Below are positions 6,282 through 8,659 of a stretch of 8,659 nucleotides of DNA, in pieces. The stretch comes from Sphingomonas sp. CCH9-E2 (GTDB lineage Bacteria > Pseudomonadota > Alphaproteobacteria > Sphingomonadales > Sphingomonadaceae): NCBI RefSeq assembly GCF_001557215.1, contig NZ_LSJM01000147.1, positions 1 through 8,659 of the forward strand, in the 5' to 3' direction. The position numbers were made by a program, and so were the translations under genes. Every line of letters starts with the position of its first letter. Positions within the stretch are counted from its first letter, which is position 1. The notes under the pieces are model-generated. The model was not told the DNA's origin. It ran no database searches and was given only the letters and a program-made list of their open reading frames with translations.

Positions 6282-6300
6282 ATCGCGGCTGGTCCGCGAT
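6282..6300 (+). other. GC-rich hairpin in the presumed epimerase leader
   Basis: ATCGCGG and CCGCGAT form a perfect 7-bp stem around the five-base loop CTGGT, with two further A-T pairs possible beyond a mismatch. No U-run follows on either strand, so it is not an intrinsic terminator. It lies 37 bases upstream of the Shine-Dalgarno and could affect mRNA stability or bind a regulator. Confidence 0.5.
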
Positions 6301-6336
6301 TAAGACTGATGTAAATTAGTACCTCTAGACTGGGGC

Positions 6337-6340
6337 GGAG
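6337..6340 (+). promoter_or_regulatory. ribosome-binding site of the first epimerase
   Basis: GGAG, within GGGGCGGAG, lies eight bases before the ATG at 6349. It supports that ATG as the start of the plus-strand operon. Confidence 0.65.
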
Positions 6341-6348
6341 CGCATCGC

Positions 6349-7458
6349 ATGGGCGAACATGTATTGGTCACCGGGGGCGCCGGCTTTATCGGTCGCGCCG
6401 TTACGGCGGAGCTGCTGCGGCGCGGGCACCGGGTGCGTGTGCTCGATTGCTTTCTCGAGCAGGTGCATGGCGGCGCGGAGCCGGCGCTCGACGATGCGGT
6501 CGAGGTGGTGCGCGCCGACATCCGCGATGGCGAAGCGGTCGCGGAAGCGCTCAAGGGGATCGACAGCGTCATACATCTCGCCGCCGAGGTCGGTGTCGGC
6601 CAGTCAATGTATGAGGTGGAGCGCTATACCTCCGCCAATGACGTCGGCACCGCCGTACTGTTCGAACGGCTGATCGACCACCCGGTTCGGCGCGTGGTCA
6701 CCGCCTCCTCGATGAGCATCTATGGCGAAGGCCTGTACCGGGCGCGGGACGGCCGATTGGTCGAAGACGCCGAGCGTGGCATCGTGCGCGACGGACAGCG
6801 GGTGTGGAACCCGACCGATGCCGCGGGCGCCGCGCTCGACCCGCTGCCGACACCGGAGTGGAAGCGCCCCAGCCTCGCGTCGATCTACGCGCTCAACAAA
6901 TATGTGCAGGAGCGCACCACCCACATCATGGCGGCTCCCTATGGGATCGAGAGCGTGTGCCTGCGGCTGTTCAACGTCTATGGCCCGGGCCAGGCGTTAT
7001 CCAACCCCTATACCGGCGTGCTCGCGATCTTCGCCTCGCGACTGTTGAACGGCGAGCGGCCGATGATTTTCGAGGATGGCGAGCAGCGGCGCGACTTCGT
7101 TCATGTCAGCGATGTGGCGCGTGCCTTTGCCGACGCACTGGTGCTGCCGCAGGCGGCGGGTGGCACGTTCAACATCGGGTCGGGTCGGGACCGGTCGGTG
7201 ACGGAGGTCGCTCAGGCGCTGGCCCGCGCAATGGGTCGCAACGATTGCGAGCCTGAAATCCTCGGCAAGGCGCGGATCGGCGATATCCGCCACTGTTTCT
7301 GCGACACGACGCAGGCGCGCGAGACGCTGGACTTCGCGGCGGAGCAGGATTTCGAGACCGGCCTTGCCGAACTCGCCGAATGGGTGCGGCAACAGACGGC
7401 GCACGATCGCGTCGGCCAGGCGCGCGCCGAACTCGAAGCACGCGGGCTGGTCGCATGA
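6349..7458 (+). CDS. NAD-dependent nucleotide-sugar epimerase, dTDP-L-rhamnose 4-epimerase-like
   Basis: This 369-residue extended short-chain dehydrogenase/reductase probably epimerises or dehydrates a nucleotide sugar in the cytosol. It has GGAGFIG (9-15), a DIRD segment (57-60), HLAAEVGVGQS (76-86), the catalytic Ser region ASSMSIYGEG (119-128) and YALNK (Y180, K184). The substrate domain has LRLFNVYGPGQALSNPYTG (205-223) and FEDGEQRRDFVHVSDV (241-256). The combination of YGEG, the insert at about 130-170 and GQALSNPYTG resembles dTDP-L-rhamnose 4-epimerases. In the members I know, that insert carries zinc-binding CPxC-type cysteines; here it reads YRARDG...WNPTDAAG with no cysteines. Substrate is therefore uncertain. 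It is the first gene of the plus-strand operon, and the next gene begins within its stop codon (ATGA, 7455-7458). The C-terminal helix beyond residue 345 is an extra tail of about 25 residues. Confidence 0.9.
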   Translation: MGEHVLVTGGAGFIGRAVTAELLRRGHRVRVLDCFLEQVHGGAEPALDDAVEVVRADIRDGEAVAEALKGIDSVIHLAAEVGVGQSMYEVERYTSANDVGTAVLFERLIDHPVRRVVTASSMSIYGEGLYRARDGRLVEDAERGIVRDGQRVWNPTDAAGAALDPLPTPEWKRPSLASIYALNKYVQERTTHIMAAPYGIESVCLRLFNVYGPGQALSNPYTGVLAIFASRLLNGERPMIFEDGEQRRDFVHVSDVARAFADALVLPQAAGGTFNIGSGRDRSVTEVAQALARAMGRNDCEPEILGKARIGDIRHCFCDTTQARETLDFAAEQDFETGLAELAEWVRQQTAHDRVGQARAELEARGLVA

Positions 7459-8540
7459 GCGCGCGCCAGCACCGCCCGATCCTCGTGACCGGTGGAGCAG
7501 GGTTCATCGGGTCGAATCTTGCCGATCGGCTGGCGGCGGCGGGGCATGACGTACTGGTGTATGACTCTCTCGCGCGACCCGGCGTCGGGGCGAACCTGGA
7601 TTGGCTGCAAGCGCGCCATCGTGGGCGCATCCATCCGGTCGTTGCCGATATCCGCGATGCGGCGTTGCTGCGCGAAGCCGTTCAAACGTCCAGCGCCGTC
7701 TTCCACCTTGCGGCGCAGGTCGCGGTGACGACCAGTCTGGACCGCCCGCGCGAGGACATGGAGATCAACCTTCTCGGCACCTTCAATGTGCTGGAGGCGG
7801 CGCATGGCTGCGAGACCCCGCCGCCGGTGATCTTCGCATCGACGAACAAGGTCTATGGCGATCTGGGCGATCTCGAGCTGCGGCTGGGGGAGGAGGGCTA
7901 TGTCCCGGTCGATCCGGCGATCCGCGCACATGGCGTCGATGAGCGCCGGCCGCTCGATTTCCACACCCCCTATGGCTGTTCCAAGGGGGCCGCCGATCAA
8001 TATGTGCTCGACCATGCGCGCAGCTTCGGCGTGCCCGCCGCCGTGCTGCGGATGAGCTGCATCTATGGCGAGCGCCAGATGGGAACCGAGGATCAGGGCT
8101 GGGTCGCCCATTTCCTGATCCGCGCGCTCGAGGGCAGGCCGATCACGCTGTACGGCGACGGGCAGCAGGTGCGCGACGTGCTCGACGTGCAGAATGCGGT
8201 CGAGGCCTATCTGGCTGCGTGGCGCAACATCGACACGGCAGCGGGGCGTGCCTTCAATCTGGGGGGCGGCCCCGCGAACGCCATCAGCCTGCGCATGCTG
8301 ATCGCGCATATCGGCGAACTGACCGGAACTCCCGTGCAGATCGTCGAGTCCGATTGGCGCCCCGGCGACCAGCGCTATTTCGTCGCCGATACGCGCTTGG
8401 CGCGGGAAGCGCTGGGGCTAGGTGCCAAGGTGCCGTGGCGGATCGGCGTCGCGCGGCTCGCCTGCTGGCTGGCTGAGGAACGGCGCTTGCCCCCGCCGCG
8501 ATCCTTTGCGGTGCCGCCGCTGCGTGCGGTCGGCGCATGA
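7455..8540 (+). CDS. NAD-dependent nucleotide-sugar epimerase, CDP-paratose/tyvelose 2-epimerase-like
   Basis: This 361-residue protein is a second extended SDR enzyme. It has GGAGFIG (13-19), VADIRD (63-68), HLAAQVAVTTS (84-94), the segment STNKVYGD (129-136) and TPYGCSKGAADQYV (171-184, with catalytic Y173 and K177). RMSCIYGERQ and TEDQGWVAHF follow at about 198-220. The STNKVYGD plus YGCSKGAADQY pair is characteristic of the CDP-paratose 2-epimerase (TyvE-like) branch, which inverts C2 through a transient keto intermediate. Other members of that branch act on unknown sugars, so the substrate stays open. The ATG at 7455 overlaps the upstream stop as ATGA; the frame remains open upstream, but only as a shadow of the first epimerase. 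Its stop in turn overlaps the glycosyltransferase start. Two coupled epimerases from different SDR branches suggest sequential tailoring or two sugar donors. Confidence 0.9.
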   Translation: MSARQHRPILVTGGAGFIGSNLADRLAAAGHDVLVYDSLARPGVGANLDWLQARHRGRIHPVVADIRDAALLREAVQTSSAVFHLAAQVAVTTSLDRPREDMEINLLGTFNVLEAAHGCETPPPVIFASTNKVYGDLGDLELRLGEEGYVPVDPAIRAHGVDERRPLDFHTPYGCSKGAADQYVLDHARSFGVPAAVLRMSCIYGERQMGTEDQGWVAHFLIRALEGRPITLYGDGQQVRDVLDVQNAVEAYLAAWRNIDTAAGRAFNLGGGPANAISLRMLIAHIGELTGTPVQIVESDWRPGDQRYFVADTRLAREALGLGAKVPWRIGVARLACWLAEERRLPPPRSFAVPPLRAVGA

Positions 8541-8659
8541 GGATCGTCCTGACCTGCGACGCCGTGGGCGGTGTCTGGCAATATTCGGTCGATCTGGCGC
8601 GGGCGCTGGGGGCGGATGGCATCGATGTCGTGCTGGCGGTGATGGGACCGAGCCCGAGC
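8537..8659 (+). CDS. glycosyltransferase family 4 (GT-B fold), N-terminal fragment
   Basis: Only the first 41 residues are in the window. They read MRIVLTCDAVGGVWQYSVDL (1-20), then an amphipathic helix and the second strand DVVLAVMG. The hydrophobic first strand followed by a GGVW-type glycine loop and a Y-x-x-x-L-A helix is the usual opening of GT4/GT-B glycosyltransferases that use nucleotide-sugar donors. The ATG at 8537 overlaps the preceding epimerase stop (ATGA, 8537-8540). Being coupled to two nucleotide-sugar epimerases, it probably uses their product as donor. The donor-binding C-terminal domain is outside the window, so substrate and retaining or inverting chemistry cannot be judged. 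Confidence 0.75.
   Translation, partial: MRIVLTCDAVGGVWQYSVDLARALGADGIDVVLAVMGPSPS

Noticed and set aside
6282..6300. Intrinsic terminator
   Set aside because: The stem is good but no T-run follows on either strand, and it lies in the leader of a downstream operon.
7212..8309. Long minus-strand open frame opposite both epimerases
   Set aside because: It is antisense to two well-recognised SDR enzymes, has low-complexity Arg/Ala-rich composition and no recognisable motif. Long shadow frames are expected at this GC content.
1..8659. CRISPR array, tRNA, rRNA or long direct repeats
   Set aside because: No regularly spaced repeats, cloverleaf-like segments or rRNA-like stretches were seen on reading both strands by eye.

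Overview
The window is GC-rich (by eye about two-thirds G+C) and almost wall-to-wall coding. The protein styles suggest an alphaproteobacterium, most likely a sphingomonad-type organism. That placement is inferred from overall resemblance and base composition only; there is no rRNA or other phylogenetic marker here.

Layout from left to right. Positions 1-54 may be the end of an insertion sequence. Two genes on the minus strand (2023 down to 81) encode a zinc-type alcohol dehydrogenase followed by a Gfo/Idh/MocA oxidoreductase. A small two-helix membrane protein of the DUF1003 type (2077-2595, plus) lies between the two minus-strand units. It collides tail to tail with the next unit, sharing a TTAA that supplies both stop codons. 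A four-gene minus-strand operon runs from 6113 to 2592: histidine phosphatase, SAM methyltransferase, an unusual glycoside hydrolase, and inositol-3-phosphate synthase. A 235-bp AT-rich gap (6114-6348) separates it from a divergent plus-strand operon: two extended-SDR nucleotide-sugar epimerases and the start of a family 4 glycosyltransferase cut by the window edge. Within each operon every junction is a 4-base ATGA or 1-base TGATG overlap, so the genes are probably translationally coupled.

Taken together the genes look like a pathway making a modified inositol- or sugar-containing glycoside. Ino1 supplies inositol phosphate, the phosphatase could dephosphorylate an intermediate, and the two oxidoreductases could oxidise or epimerise a polyol or sugar. 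The two SDR enzymes tailor nucleotide sugars, the GT4 transfers a sugar, the methyltransferase methylates, and the hydrolase trims or transfers. The assembly of these steps, and the product, are inference.

The most striking single observation is the glycoside hydrolase. Its catalytic acid/base WNEP motif lies at residues 8-11 rather than mid-protein, and segments resembling the first three strands of a clan-A TIM barrel lie at the C-terminus. It reads as a complete but circularly permuted barrel (beta 4-5-6-7-8-1-2-3). The AT-rich gap is also notable: it holds a perfect 8-bp inverted repeat, a GC-rich hairpin, and near matches to the general-stress sigma EcfG promoter on both strands.
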